NCBI RefSeq assembly: GCF_902809815.1
Contig: NZ_CADDIL010000007.1
Coordinates: 1-49,694, forward strand
DNA: 49,694 bases
Direction of reading: 5' to 3'
Origin: Spiroplasma endosymbiont of Danaus chrysippus
GTDB lineage: Bacteria > Bacillota_I > Bacilli_A > Mycoplasmatales > VBWQ01
Within the stretch, counting starts at the first letter, position 1. Each line of letters begins with the position of its first letter. The translations under genes were made by a program, and so were the position numbers. Of this stretch, positions 35,417-46,761 are shown piece after piece. The notes under the pieces are model-generated. The model ran no database searches. It saw only the letters and a list, made by a program, of their open reading frames with translations, and was not told the DNA's origin.

Positions 35417-35584
35417 AAAAAACTTTATAATGATTAAAAAATCACTACAAAGCAAAAGCTAAATTATATAAATAATAATATAACAATAAAACTTATAAAT
35501 TAATTTTTAAAATTAAAAAAATAAAATAAATAAAATTAAAATATAAATTTTATTGTTATCTTAATTCTATCATAGTAATTTTTA
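35417..35584. other. A/T-rich spacer
   Basis: This gap between the sigma-factor gene and the surface-protein gene shows no gene. It has runs of A and T and TATAAT-like boxes that may serve as promoter for the 580-residue protein. Confidence 0.4.
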
Positions 35585-36132
35585 TTAAATATATTTTTTG
35601 TAACTATTTTTTAATTTTAACTTTACTCGTGTTCAAGCATTATCAACTTGCTTATAGCTTAAATTTAATTTTTTCATAATTTGATGAACATTATATCCTC
35701 TTCGCTTTAATCTTAAAACTTCATTTTCATTAGTAGTAAAATTTGTAATACTAATAACTTCTTCCAAAAATGAAGTATATTCACAATCATTTTTTTCATA
35801 TAAATAATCATTATATTTTAAGGCACAATTAATAATTTTATGATTATTATTTAAAAAACTTTTAACATAAGTAAATACTCCTCATTTTACTTCATAATAT
35901 AAAAAATTTTGAAATGACTTGTTTTTTCTTTCTTGAAATTTAAAAATTGCCTTTAAAAAAATAAAATAAAAAATTGATTTTAAATCATTTGTTTCCAAAG
36001 GAATAGCAAAAAACTTTTTAATAATATTTCGTAAAAAAAATCATTTTTCAATTCATATTTTTTATATAAAAAATTAAAAGCAAATTCATTGTTTTCAATA
36101 CAATACAAATAAATCAATTCATTATCATTCAT
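35585..36132 (-). CDS. Sigma-70-like factor (SigH position), frameshifted
   Basis: The start at 36132 follows AGGAGG. MNDNELIYLYCIENNEFAF is a region-2-like opening. The frame then shifts near 36050-36056: as written it ends with MI*, but with one added base it reads KKYEIEKWFFLRNIIKKFF and runs to 35585. The end (LKRRGYNVHQIMKKLNLSYK, NAWTRVKLKLK) is a region-4 helix-turn-helix. About 182 residues after repair. The slot between rlmB and rpmG is where sigH stands in Firmicutes, which supports the call. Confidence 0.7.
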
Positions 36133-36239
36133 AATTAAGTCCTCCTAAATATTTCAAATAACAAACTAATTATGAATTACTAATCAACTAATTATTTAAA
36201 GTTATGATGTATTAGTATTTAACTTTGAAATTTTTAATA

Positions 36240-37354
36240 TTATATATTTAATCCATAATCACGTTTAATAGTTGTTTTAGTCACTATTGATGATGAATCT
36301 AACAAATTTATCTTATCTTTAACGATTTCTACTTCTGTTTGTGGTATGTAATACTTAAATATTTCTCTTCTAGTTTCATTAGCCACTTTGTCAATTTCCT
36401 GTTCTTGATTTTGATTTCAATTTGATGATAAACTAAAAAAATCTTTTAAAAACATTTTATTTTCAATAGTTAACTGATCATAATTTTTAATTGTCAAAGC
36501 AATTTTTTTTGTAATAGTAAACAAGTGTGATTTCATGCTGAATTTCCTGAGTTATCTTTATAATCAATATCAATTGGTCATTTGTTAATTAAATAAGTTA
36601 CTAATTTTTGTCAATCATTTATTACCGCTATACGTAGTAATGAATAATTTAGTTCATCAAATACTAAACTATTAATAACTTCTTTTTGTCAAAAAATTTC
36701 AATATTTGAATTATTTTTTTCATTTAATTTTTTAATTTCATTTTGCAAATATTCTAATGAATCTATTACTGATTCTTCTTTTTCTAATCAACTATCATCA
36801 TCTCCCTTTATAATATAGATTATTTTTTCATAACAATTTCCTTTAGAAATCATTATTTCATTTTTAAATTTTAGAAATTCTTTAAATGTTTTTATTATTA
36901 AATCTTTATTTTTAATAGAGCAAGTTAAAGCAGTAAAACCACCTTGATTTTTATGATAAACATGAGTTTTGTATAATAATAAAATATTAAAAATTTCAAT
37001 TCTTCCATTTTCAGCAGCTAAAATTAAAGAGGTATTACCATTTCGATTTTTATAATTAGCATCAGCACCACTAGCCAATAAAATCTTAACTATCTCCCAA
37101 TCACCAATTTCAGCAACTCACATTAAAAATGTATAACAATATCTATTTTCATAATTAACATCAGCACCATTTTCTAGTAAAACTTTAACTACCTCCAAAA
37201 AACCATATTCAACAGTTTGCATTAAAGAGGTATTGCCATCTCGATCTTCATAATTAACATCAGCACCATTTTCCAATAAAACTTTAAGTGCTTCCAAATC
37301 ACCAACTTCAACTGTTTCAATTAACAGTTCATTTACTAGTTGCATACTATTCAC
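36240..37354 (-). CDS. Ankyrin-repeat protein, frameshifted
   Basis: The GTG at 37354 follows GAAAGGAA. About four ankyrin repeats occupy residues 10-160 (GDLEALKVLLENGADVNYED, GADANYKNRNGNTSLILAA). A helical, charged region follows. The frame ends at 36470 because of a run of eight A (36502-36509). One more A gives QKKIALTIKNYDQLT and a protein of about 371 residues to 36240. No signal peptide is seen. Ankyrin repeats mediate protein binding and are frequent in host-associated bacteria. It may act in the host, but secretion is unproven. Confidence 0.75.
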
Positions 37355-37531
37355 ATTTTCCTTTCAAAAATAAAAAATAATTATTTTTGTAATTTTTTGA
37401 CATTACATATTTGATTAATTTAAAGAACAATAAACTACTTATGTTATTTTCAACTTTATGTTAATAGTTACTTTAACAAATAAATTTTATAATAATATAT
37501 AATATTTATAAAACTTAATAATAGATTTTTA
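37355..37531. promoter_or_regulatory. Divergent promoter region
   Basis: This gap lies between the ankyrin gene (minus) and the coiled-coil gene (plus). A cluster of TATAAT-like boxes lies at 37488-37506. Both genes have the same leader end, TTGAAAGGAAAATGTGAA, which suggests shared origin or regulation. Confidence 0.5.
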
Positions 37532-37567
37532 ACTCATTACTTTCATAAAAAGTAAATGAGTTTTTTT
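37532..37567 (+). terminator. Intrinsic terminator/attenuator ahead of the coiled-coil gene
   Basis: ACTCATTACTTT and AAAGTAAATGAGT form a stem with a one-base bulge, followed by seven T. It ends 16 bases before the gene start at 37584, so it lies between promoter and start and could stop transcription early (attenuation). Confidence 0.65.
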
Positions 37568-37583
37568 ATTTTGAAAGGAAAAT

Positions 37584-38146
37584 GTGAAACAGATGTATTT
37601 AAATATTTTAAAAAACTTATTTAAACGTAGAAAAAATCATTATCCAAGTAATAACAGTACAGACATTGAAAATAGCGAGTTTTTTTCTTCTATAATGAAC
37701 AAAAAATGTTATCAAAATTAAAAAAATTAAGTGAAGAAAAAGATAAAGAATTAGAGAAATTAACTAATGAAAATAATAACACTTCTAAAATAATATTACT
37801 TTCTTCAGATATTTTAGAACTAAGTTCAAAAATTTGACCTTTGGAAGAAATGTTAGAAAAGAAAATAACAATAAAAATAGAACAATTAGAAAAAAGTAAA
37901 ATAAATAAATATAAAAATTTTTTTATTAAATTTTTTACTTTTTGAATTAAAGATAAAAACAAATATATTAATAATAAAATAAATAAGATAAATTCTGACT
38001 ATACAAATATTAAAAACAATTGTAAAGAATTAGAAAACCATTTAATTGATCAAATAAATATATGCAAAAATTTAAAAGAAAAAAAATGAAAATTTTCAGA
38101 ACCAAATCTAATAAATAAAGAAAAAACATTTACACCTAAAATATAA
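37584..38146 (+). CDS. Coiled-coil protein with hydrophobic segment, frameshifted
   Basis: The start (GTG 37584, or ATG 37593 in frame) has AAAGGA in front. The first frame reads MKQMYLNILKNLFKRRKN and stops at 37721. A run of seven T (37680-37686) needs one more to read EFFFFYNEQKMLSKLKKL and go on to 38146. Heptad-like Lys/Glu/Leu segments are at about 45-65 and 90-110, and a short hydrophobic stretch (FFIKFFTFWI) lies near 118-127. About 188 residues after repair. It is the only plus-strand gene in this block and may pair with the divergent ankyrin gene. Confidence 0.5.
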
Positions 38147-38222
38147 AAGTATCTTTTTAAAAAAATAAAATATTATTTTTTCATAAATTTAAATATTATC
38201 AAAAAATATAGGTTCTTAAAAT

Positions 38223-38963
38223 TTACGATAATTTTAACGTTTCAACGTAAATATAGTTTGCAATAATACCACAAGCAACGCTAGCATTAAATGATTCTAT
38301 TTTTGGACTTATTGGTATTTGAACAATATAATCGGTATGTTTTAATAACTTTGGACTTATTCCTTCACCTTCATTACCAATAATTAATGCTAAGTTGCTA
38401 CTACAATCAATATTAAAATAATCAATTGCTTTTGCTGTTTTAGCACCAGCCAAAATTCAAAATTTATATTTTTCTTGTAAATTATTAATTGCGGAAGTTA
38501 AATTATTAACTTGACAAATTGGAATAATACTTAGAGCACCGGCTGCAGCCTTTGCAACTGCACCGTTTATTTCAGATTGATTACGATTTAAAACAATTAC
38601 ACGATCAAAGTCATTACCCGCTGCAATTCTTAACATTGAACCAAAATTATGTGGATCAGAAATACGATCTAAAATTAAAATTCTTAAAAATTTAGATGTT
38701 GAACCAATATTAATTAATTCGTCAAAAGAAAAATATTGATAGTCTTTAACATTAGCAGCAATATTTTGATGTTTAGTAGTACCTAATAGATTATTCATTG
38801 CTTGTAAACTAATAATTTCATAAGGAATATTTACACTTTTTAAATCTTTTTTTAATTCTTGGTACTTATCTTGAACTAAAAAAACTTTTTTAATTTTTAT
38901 TAATGATGATGTTGATAATGCAGCAATAATAGGGTGATAACCATAAATATATTGTAATGCCAT
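38223..38963 (-). CDS. rlmB: 23S rRNA (guanosine-2'-O-)-methyltransferase RlmB (SpoU family)
   Basis: The 246-residue SPOUT methyltransferase has the motifs LDRISDPHNFGSMLRIA, NEGEGISP and SFNASVACG. The N-terminal substrate-binding domain (YGYHPIIAAL, HQNIAA) is also present. It methylates G2251 of 23S rRNA in relatives. It starts 13 bases after cysS and is in the classical cysS-rlmB pair. One UGA (Trp) precedes ILAGAKTAK. Confidence 0.93.
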
Positions 38964-38975
38964 AATTTTGCTCCT

Positions 38976-40307
38976 TTAAATAATATTCAAATCTTTTAAT
39001 TCTTGACGAATTTTATCAGCTTCTTGGTATTGTTTTTCCTTTTTTAGTTGTTCTCATATTTTAATTTTATTTTTAATCTTTTCAGAATAATTACCAACTT
39101 TAAAATAAAATCCTAATATTTTTAAAGCAAAGGTAAAAGTATAAAAAATTTCTTGAAATTTTTCATTAAAATTTTTTTTAATAAGTGCTTCATTTAATTT
39201 TTTAATCATATTTTCAATTAAAGTAATAGTATTAGTTGTATCAATATTATTTGATAAATTTTTAATAATTTGTTGATAATAAATTGAATGATGATTATTA
39301 TTACATATTATATTGTTAATAAATATTTGATATGTTCATTGTTTTAAAACATTTTCATATTTTTTTGTTGACACTAATCCGTTTTCAATTGTTTCCTTAT
39401 TGAAATCAATTGGTTGTTGATGATCACGATTTAATATTAAATATCGCAATACATTCGGGTGATGTTGCTGACAAAATTCTTTAACCAAAATAAAATTATT
39501 TAAAGATTTTGACATTTTTTCATTAGCAATATTAACATGACCATTATGTCATCAAATATTTGACATTTTTTTATTATTAGTTGCAACAAATTGAGCTCGT
39601 TCATTTTCATGATGAGGAAATTTTAAATCAACACCACCACCATGTAAATGAATAGTTTGACCATTAAATAAATCCTCAACAAAACAAGCACACTCAGTAT
39701 GTCAACCAGGTCTTCCTTTTCCTCACGGACTATTTCAACTAATACCTATTGTTGTTGATTTTCACAAAGCAAAATCTAGATTATTTTCTTTAGTAACTAA
39801 ATTTTTAATTCTAAAATTTGGAATTAAATCTTCAATATTTTTATGTGCCAAACTTCCATAATCTTTTAACTTATTAACTTTAAAATAAACATCACCAGCC
39901 GTAACATATGCATAATCTTTAATAATTAATTTATTAATAAATTCAATAATCTTTGAAATATATTCACTTACTTTTGGTAATTTTGTAGGAAAAATAATAT
40001 TTAATTTTTCTAAGTCTTCATAATATGCTAACGTATATTTTTCAGTAACTTGTTGTTCTGTTATTTTTAAATCCGCAGCTTTCTTAATAATTTTATCATC
40101 AATATCAGTAATATTATGAACATAATTTATTTTATAATTTTGATGAATTAACAAACGATGTAAAACATCAAAAACAAGCACACCACGAATATTACCAACA
40201 TGAATATAGTTATAAACAGTAGGACCACATAAATACATATTAACTTGCTTTTTGCTAGGGGCAAGCAGCTGCAATCTTTGTGAAAAACTATCATAAATTT
40301 TAATCAT
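38976..40307 (-). CDS. cysS: Cysteinyl-tRNA synthetase
   Basis: The 443-residue class I synthetase shows the HIGH-type motif [11 protein letters not shown], zinc-binding CGPT and [26 protein letters not shown], and KMSKSLNN. It charges tRNA-Cys. Many UGA codons are Trp. The start at 40307 is ATG with AAGGGT upstream. It has no frameshift. Confidence 0.96.
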
Positions 40308-40403
40308 TTAATTAACCCTTCTTAATAAAGTTTAGTTTTCATATACTCTATTATACTTTAAAGAATATCAATCTGTAACAAAATAATTTTTTAAATTTAA
40401 AAC

Positions 40404-40420
40404 TCTCTTTAACAAAGAGA
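40404..40420. terminator. Small hairpin between lipoprotein gene and cysS
   Basis: TCTCTTT and AAAGAGA enclose the loop AAC. On the minus strand it is followed by AGTTTTAAATTT, a modest T-rich tail. It probably ends the lipoprotein transcript before cysS. Confidence 0.5.
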
Positions 40421-40442
40421 ATCATTAATAATTAAAAAAGTA

Positions 40443-41174
40443 TTAATTATTTGAAATTTCATAATTTTTGATAGATATCATTTTTATGTTTTTATTTTTT
40501 TCAGTTATATATAAATTTCCTTTATTAGCAGAAGTTATTGTTCCTATATAAATAGGATCATTAATATTTGTTAAACTTCAAACTGCACCATTAGTACTCT
40601 CTCAACCAAGCATCAATCCAAAACTTTTATCAGCTTTACTTTTATATATTTTTCCTTCACCATTAGTATTATTTCAAGTAGAAACTGGCTCAATCTTAGC
40701 ATTAATATCATTAGTATTTATTTTATATAAATTTCCCTTTTTATTAGCAATTGATGTTCCCACATAAAGCACACCATTAATATTTACTAGAGCATGAACT
40801 TCACCATTATTATCTTCTCAATTAGAAATTTTTTTAAAATTAGTAATAGTACAAGATAAAGAAACTTCGTTTTTATAAGTACCTTTACCATTAATAATAA
40901 TTTTTGTAGTGTCAATAAAACTTTTAATATCAAAATCATCTTCAGTTAGATCAATTGCTTCTTTATTTTTATCTTTAATGGCTTTTAAAATTTCAGACTT
41001 ATTTGGTTTGTCCAATTGACCAATGTAAATAATACCTAATTCCTTTTTAATAATAACTGTATTTAAATCAGTTTTTTCTACTGGTGAAGGTCTTTCTCCA
41101 TCACAAGTGATGACACTTATACTTGTTACTCCAATTAAAGTTACTACTGCTAGACTACTTAGTAATTTCTTCAT
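40443..41174 (-). CDS. Lipoprotein with spiroplasma-type repeat domain
   Basis: The 243-residue protein begins MKKLLSSLAVVTLIGVTS and the lipobox ends at Cys24 (SVITC). An N-terminal domain (DLNTVIIKKELG... ALK-type helix... INGKGTYKNEVSLSC) resembles the repeat found in spiralin and other spiroplasma lipoproteins. The C-terminal part has two repeats of the form NINGVLYVGTSIANKKGNLY and NINDPIYIGTITSANKGNLY. This is a surface protein; ligand unknown. Confidence 0.7.
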
Positions 41175-41264
41175 ATATCTTTACCACCTAATCTTTAATT
41201 ATTTTAATACAATCATTTTACATGATTTCTATATCAATAAAAATAAACATGCTATTAAAATTAA

Positions 41265-41290
41265 AATAGTAATATTAAAAAATTACTATT
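41265..41290. terminator. Hairpin after the folT-like gene
   Basis: AATAGTAAT and ATTACTATT pair around a short A-rich loop. On the minus strand it follows the folT-like gene by about 85 bases and has T-rich sequence after it, ahead of the lipoprotein gene. Confidence 0.5.
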
Positions 41291-41375
41291 AATTTAATAT
41301 ATTCTCAATAAAGAGATAAATTTAAAAATGTTACAAAAAATATCAGAAATTTTAATTAAATAATTATTTTTGGGT

Positions 41376-42086
41376 TTATTCTTCAGGTACTCTATTATAT
41401 TGTAAAGATTGCGGATCTGTAGCGAAATAATATTTTTTAAATTGATTTTCTAAATTTAAAGTTTTCTTTAGTGGAGAATAACAAGTAGTAATTAAAAAAA
41501 CATTAACCATTAAATCAATAGGATATTTTATAACTCTTAATGGAAAATACATTAATCATAAAGGTGGTAATCCAGGAAATAATATTTTTAATGCAATAGG
41601 ATCAGTACCAGTAATAATTAATGAAGTAATAGCATAAGCAATTGGCAAATATCAATAAAATGTCTTTTTACTATAATAAATTTTACTAAAATTTAATACT
41701 AAATAGTAAGGTAATATACATCATAAAATACTAGTAAAAGTAAAAAATAAACATGGTGATGCACCACCAGTACTAAATAATAAACCTAAAAAATCACTGG
41801 CAATACCACTAAGAAATCCTAATATTCCACCACAAAAGAAACCTATTAAAACTAATATAAAATTACCCAATTTAATTTCAAAATATTTAGAAAATGGTAA
41901 ACTTTTTAACATTAAAGCACCTGTTGTATTTAAAGAAACAGCTAATGCTAACATTATTCCACTTAAGCAAATAAATTTTATTTGCTTTATCTTTTTTTTA
42001 TTATCTTTATAATCAAAAAATGTGATCAATAAAAAAGTAATTAAAATTAACACTCCACCAATTATATTCAATAACAACACATTCAT
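41376..42086 (-). CDS. ECF transporter S component, probably folate
   Basis: The 236-residue integral membrane protein has about six helices (LLNIIGGVLILITFLLITFF, GNFILVLIGFFCGGILGFLS). The motif ASDFLGLLFSTGGASP in helix 4-5 is typical of FolT-like S components. Its start touches the folC stop, so they are translationally coupled. This fits uptake of folate by an ECF module (EcfA, EcfA', EcfT are not in the window). Substrate is inferred from location. Confidence 0.7.
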
Positions 42087-43211
42087 TTAATTACCACCCT
42101 TTTTTATCAGAATTATTTTCTTTGTTCTTAAATAATTATAAACATCTGCTAAAAAATAACAAGAACCCGTAATTAAAATTATTTTATGAGGGCTACATTC
42201 AATCATTTTTTGATAATCAAAAAATTCACCAGTAATACTATTTAAATTACTATTACTGCAAATAATAATATTATCTGAGACTTTTTTTAAACAACTAATT
42301 AATTTTTGTGGATATTTATTTTTTAAACAAGAAAATATAATTTGTTGAGGAATAATTTTATTAATTTTTAGCGTTTTAATTAATGCTTTAATACCATCAA
42401 TATTATGAGCAGCATCAAAATAAATAGTTTTATCATTAATTTGATATTTCTCAAATCGTAATCTAATATTAGTATCATTAATGATTTTTAAAGCTTGTTT
42501 AATATTAATTTCTAAAAATGTTTTTGAAATTACTGTTAAAACTAATTTTTTATTTTCTTGATAGTATGGTTGGTTGATTAATCTTGGAGAATATATAGGT
42601 TTATAACCTTCCATATCAATTTGCTTTTTTAATTTATTATTTAAATTACCTGAAATAAAAAGATTTTTTGTCGTTGGTTTTACTATTCCCAATTTTTGAT
42701 GTAATATTTCAGATGTAGTTTTACCAAGTCTATCTTGATGATCTTTACCAATTGAAGTGATAATAGCATATGTTGCATCAATGATATTTGTAGGATCAAT
42801 TTTTCCACCAATCCCAACTTCAATTATTGCTCATTGCACATTTTGTTCTTGAAAATAAATTAATGCAATTAAAGTTAAAATACCAAAAAAACCTAATTGA
42901 TAATATTCAATATCATCAAAAATCAAGTCTCTAATACGAACTAAATCTTGATTACTAATCATTCTATCATTAACAATAATTCGTTCATTAACAAACTCAA
43001 TATGGGGAGAAGTAAACAAACCAATTTTTTGTTTTAAGGTTTGTGATAATATAGCAAAAATTAAACGTGATACTGAACCTTTACCATTTGTTCCAGTTAC
43101 ATGAATATACTTAATATTATTGTTTAAATATTTTGGACTAATAATTTTTAATTTTTTTAAACAATCTTTATTTGAATATTTAGATATTTTTTTAAAAAAT
43201 TCTTCATTCAT
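42087..43211 (-). CDS. folC: Folylpolyglutamate synthase/dihydrofolate synthase
   Basis: The 374-residue Mur-ligase family enzyme has the P-loop GTNGKGSVSRL, GLFTSPHIEFVNERI, and EVGIGGKIDPTN, and the C-terminal domain with FDAAHNIDGIKAL. It adds glutamates to folates and traps them inside the cell. Mollicutes cannot make folate, so it works with the ECF transporters on both sides. One UGA (Trp) precedes AIIEVGIGG. Confidence 0.95.
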
Positions 43212-43229
43212 ATTTTTAAAATCCTTTAT

Positions 43230-44177
43230 TTAATAATTATTATTATCAATATTAATTAAAGGATTAACAGTTCTTCAAGTCACATAAATTATAATTGAAT
43301 TAATTATAATTTTAAAAGGTGCTTGCACAATTCTCATAATTGCTGTTGCTCCATAATCCTTGGCATTAGGATCAAATAAAGTCATATCAGCATAGGCGGC
43401 TATAAGCACTGTTGTTACATACTCAGCTACTACCACTAATAAAATAATTGGTAAAATTTCTTTAATTCTATAAATTTCTTTTTTCAATAAATAATAAAAT
43501 AAAACACTATAAATACTTAATAGGCCAATAATGCCACCACCACCCATAATACTAGCCAGAACATATTTATTAACAATAATTCCTGACATAGAATATGATG
43601 ATTGCTTACCTGAAATAACAATATACATGCCACCACCAGCAAAGAAAATAATAAAAAAATTAATTAAAGCAAAAATAACTCATGGATAATCTTTTAGTTT
43701 TACTTTAAATATTCCAGCAATTCCTGCTAAAAAACCAGTAAAAATAATACAAAACATATAATAAATACTAATATATGAAGGAACAAATAACATTACTAAA
43801 ATATCTGTTACTGCAGCACAAATAATACCTATAATTGGACCAAACATATAACCGGTTATTTTAATCATTAAACCTTCAAAAGCAATTCTAATTGGTGGTA
43901 ATACTGTAATGGGTATCGTAATAGAAACAATAATAGTTGCCACAACTGATACCGAAGATAACATTGTTATATAAGCAATATTTTTAGTAGTAAAACGAAC
44001 ACCTTTATATTTATCTTTACGAAATCATTTTCAAAAACTATTCATTAAAATATATGCTAACATTATGCTACTTAAAGTAATAATTAAATAAATAGCTGTA
44101 GATCTACTAAATAAATTTAAGGTATTTAAATCATATCGTTGAGAAAATATGTGATTAAATATTAAATTATTGGGCAT
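43230..44177 (-). CDS. ECF transporter S component, second
   Basis: The 315-residue membrane protein has seven or so helices. It contains RIAFEGLMIKITGYMFGPII and ICAAVTDILVMLFVPSY, the ECF S-type pattern in which the vitamin site is near helices 1 and 6. Its N-terminal part is longer than most S components. The start at 44177 follows GGTGG. It lies 18 bases ahead of folC. The substrate may be folate or another vitamin. Confidence 0.7.
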
Positions 44178-44286
44178 TTAAATAACCACCATTCCCGAAA
44201 TATTCTTTAAAACTATATTAATTTTAACAAATATATCATAACATTGTTTGCTTAAATACATATAATAAAATTAGTATTTTTTATTT

Positions 44287-44958
44287 TTATCACTTAATGG
44301 GAGTTTTATTTTTTGAAATCAATCAATTATTAGTTTTGCTAAATGGTCTTGAATTAAAAAAACCATTATAAGCACTTAAAGGTGAAGGATGTGCACTCTC
44401 AATAATAAAATGTTTTTCTGTATCAATTAGCATTTTTTTATTTCTTGCATTTTTACCTCATAAAATAAAAACAAGATTAGTACAGTTTAAATTTAAAAAT
44501 GATAAAACATGATCAGTAAAAGTTACTCATTGATATTGTAAATGACTATTAGGTTGACTTTGTCTGACAGTTAAAGTTGTATTTAAAAGCAAAACTCCCT
44601 GTTTAGCTCAAGTTGTTAAATTACCATCATTATCTTTTTCAATATTTAAATCATTTTTTAGTTCTTGAAAAATGTTTTTTAAACTTGGTGGTAATGGAGT
44701 ATTTGTTTGAACACTAAATGCTAAGCCATGAGCTTGATTTGGCTGATGATAAGGATCTTGACCTAATATTATTACTTTAACCTTTGATAAAGGAGTTATT
44801 TTAAAAGCTTGAAATATTTCTTCTCATTGAGGATAACAAAGATAAGTTTGATATTCCTTTTTAATATCTTCTAATAATTTAGTAAAATATGCTTCTTTAT
44901 ATTCTTGTTGAAAAAATTCTAATCATGAAGAATCAACAAATAAAGTTTTATTATACAT
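44287..44958 (-). CDS. ung: Uracil-DNA glycosylase
   Basis: The 223-residue family 1 enzyme has GQDPYH (66-71, catalytic Asp), [10 protein letters not shown] (117-126), and HPSPLSA (190-196, catalytic His). It removes uracil from DNA, an important job in an A/T-rich genome. It starts 12 bases after rlmH. UGA codons are Trp throughout, including the last residue before TAA. Confidence 0.96.
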
Positions 44959-44970
44959 TTTTTTCACCTA

Positions 44971-45444
44971 CTACTTATGATAACTTTGATTATTAAGTAT
45001 TTGTAATGAACGATATATTTGTTCTAATAAAACAACATAACATAATTGATGAGGTAATGTTATTTTACCAAAGGAAATATTAATTAAATTAATATTGTCT
45101 TTTAATATTTGTGCTACACCATTACTACCGCCAATAATAAAACCAATTTTACCTTGTTGATAAATTTGATTTTTATTAATCATCTGTGATAATTGTTCAC
45201 TACTTATTAATTGTCCTGATAAATCTAATAAAAATCACTGATAATCATTATTCTTTGATATGTATTCGGTGATTTTATTGGTTTCAATTTTAATATTATT
45301 AGGGATTGAATTTAATTTAGATTCGATAATATTTTTTGTTTCAATATTAGTTCGCTTTTTAATTCGTTCTAAATAATCTTTGGCGGCTGATTTTCAATAT
45401 GTTTGTGACAACTGGCCAATACAAACAATTTTAATATTTATCAT
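44971..45444 (-). CDS. rlmH: 23S rRNA (pseudouridine1915-N3)-methyltransferase RlmH
   Basis: The 157-residue SPOUT enzyme has MINIKIVCIGQL at the start, FLLDLSGQLISSEQ, FIIGGSNGV and the C-terminal HQLCYVVLLEQIYRSLQIL...YHK. It methylates pseudouridine 1915 in helix 69. The start overlaps the stop of the lipoprotein gene upstream (TAATG), showing translational coupling. Confidence 0.95.
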
Positions 45445-46256
45445 TATAATTCTGAAAAAGCCATGTTATTTATTCTTTCATGAACCACTTTATCTGGGTT
45501 ACGAAAATCAACATCACCCAAAGCTCTATCAATAGTATTTAGATTAATAACAACTATTTCTTTTTTATTTTTATCAACTCATAAACTAAAAATTACATCA
45601 ATTTGAATATTAAAATCAATTTTAAAAGTCTTGTTCATTTTTGAATCTTTCATTATAAAGAATAAATGAATTCAACCTTTTTTAATAATGGTTTTATTTT
45701 TATCATCTTTAAAGTCAGTAATTTTTGGTGAAACAATACTAGTTTTAGCAACTTTTGAAGGGTTTTCTGCTTCTGTTGCTGTTTCATATGTAACATATCA
45801 ATAACCATAATATTGCTGTTTAGATATATCATTATCAGTTAAACCAAAAACTAAAAGACTTCCATTTGCATCTTTATAACTAAATGGTTTATTCATTACT
45901 TTATCTGGATCATTATTAACATTATAATTAATACTCTCATAATTACCTGATTTATATTGGTCACTATTATAAAAATCCCTAGCAGCATCTGTAACTTCTA
46001 ATGCATTACGATCAATTCTAATTTTGTCTGCTGCTAGTTGCATAAATGCAGCGAGTGGTTTGTATAAAAGTTTAGTATCATATTGATAGTATTTATTATA
46101 AACATAATCAACTAACGGATCACCTTCTTTGTTTGATGGCTCGTTTTCAAAATTTGTTTGAATTTTTGAACCATCTCCAGTACCACAAGCCACAATAGTA
46201 CTCACAGAAGAAGAAAGTAAACTAAGTGTTGAAAATAAAGTGATTAATTTACGCAT
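45444..46256 (-). CDS. Lipoprotein, unknown function
   Basis: The 270-residue protein has a lipobox ending at Cys24 (VSTIVAC) and a start at 46256 after AAGGAG. The mature part is charged, with YNKYYQYDTKLLYKP. A mid-region is rich in FGLTDNDISK, and there are beta-type repeats further on. No known domain is seen. It is coupled to rlmH, ung and the folate genes, so it is likely expressed with them. The protein should be on the outer face of the membrane. Confidence 0.6.
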
Positions 46257-46537
46257 TTGATTGTTATTCTCCTTAAACTAAATAATAATTAAATATTCAC
46301 TAAGAATTGTAACTTATTTTTTTATAAAAAGCAAAAGGAAATTCATATAGGGAGGAATTAATATAACGGATAGATTTTCTAACTTCAAACAATAAAACTA
46401 GCAAATCTAAATATTTGTTAATTAAATTATACCACAAATTTTAAAAATGTTAAAAAATATAATTATAAAATTACATTTAAATAACACAAAAATCCTAATC
46501 TTAAAATTAGAATTAAAAAATATTAAATTGTATTATT
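46257..46537. other. Intergenic region
   Basis: No gene. It has the promoter side of the lipoprotein gene and a small stem (CTAATCTTAAAATTAG, near 46496-46511) that could end the ISLre2 relic's transcript or act on the opposite strand. Confidence 0.4.
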
Positions 46538-46757
46538 TTAAGCACTATTAATATAATTTCTATTATTTAAATAATTGGCTCTAGCCATTAACATATTAAT
46601 TAACGTTGGATAAGCATATATTTTTGCACCTTTAGTTTGAGATTTAACTAAATGTTGAATATCACTTTCAGCACTACAGCCAATATTTCAACTAGCATTT
46701 TGATTAATAATACCTTCTTTATTATTTTCAAAAATCCTTAAAGTTTCTTTATTTACG
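46538..46757 (-). pseudogene. C-terminal relic of an ISLre2/UPF0236 transposase
   Basis: The last 72 codons of a transposase remain: ASWNIGCSAESDIQHLV, ending YLNNRNYINSA. They correspond to the WNIGCFTE end of the complete protein at 24218-25339, but come from a distinct relative. The reading frame is open until the IS3 element at 46762, which cut off the rest. Confidence 0.75.
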
Positions 46758-46761
46758 GTGG

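Noticed and set aside
46496-46511. Palindrome CTAATCTTAAAATTAG as operator
   Set aside because: Short stem in very A/T-rich DNA; nothing connects it with a regulator.
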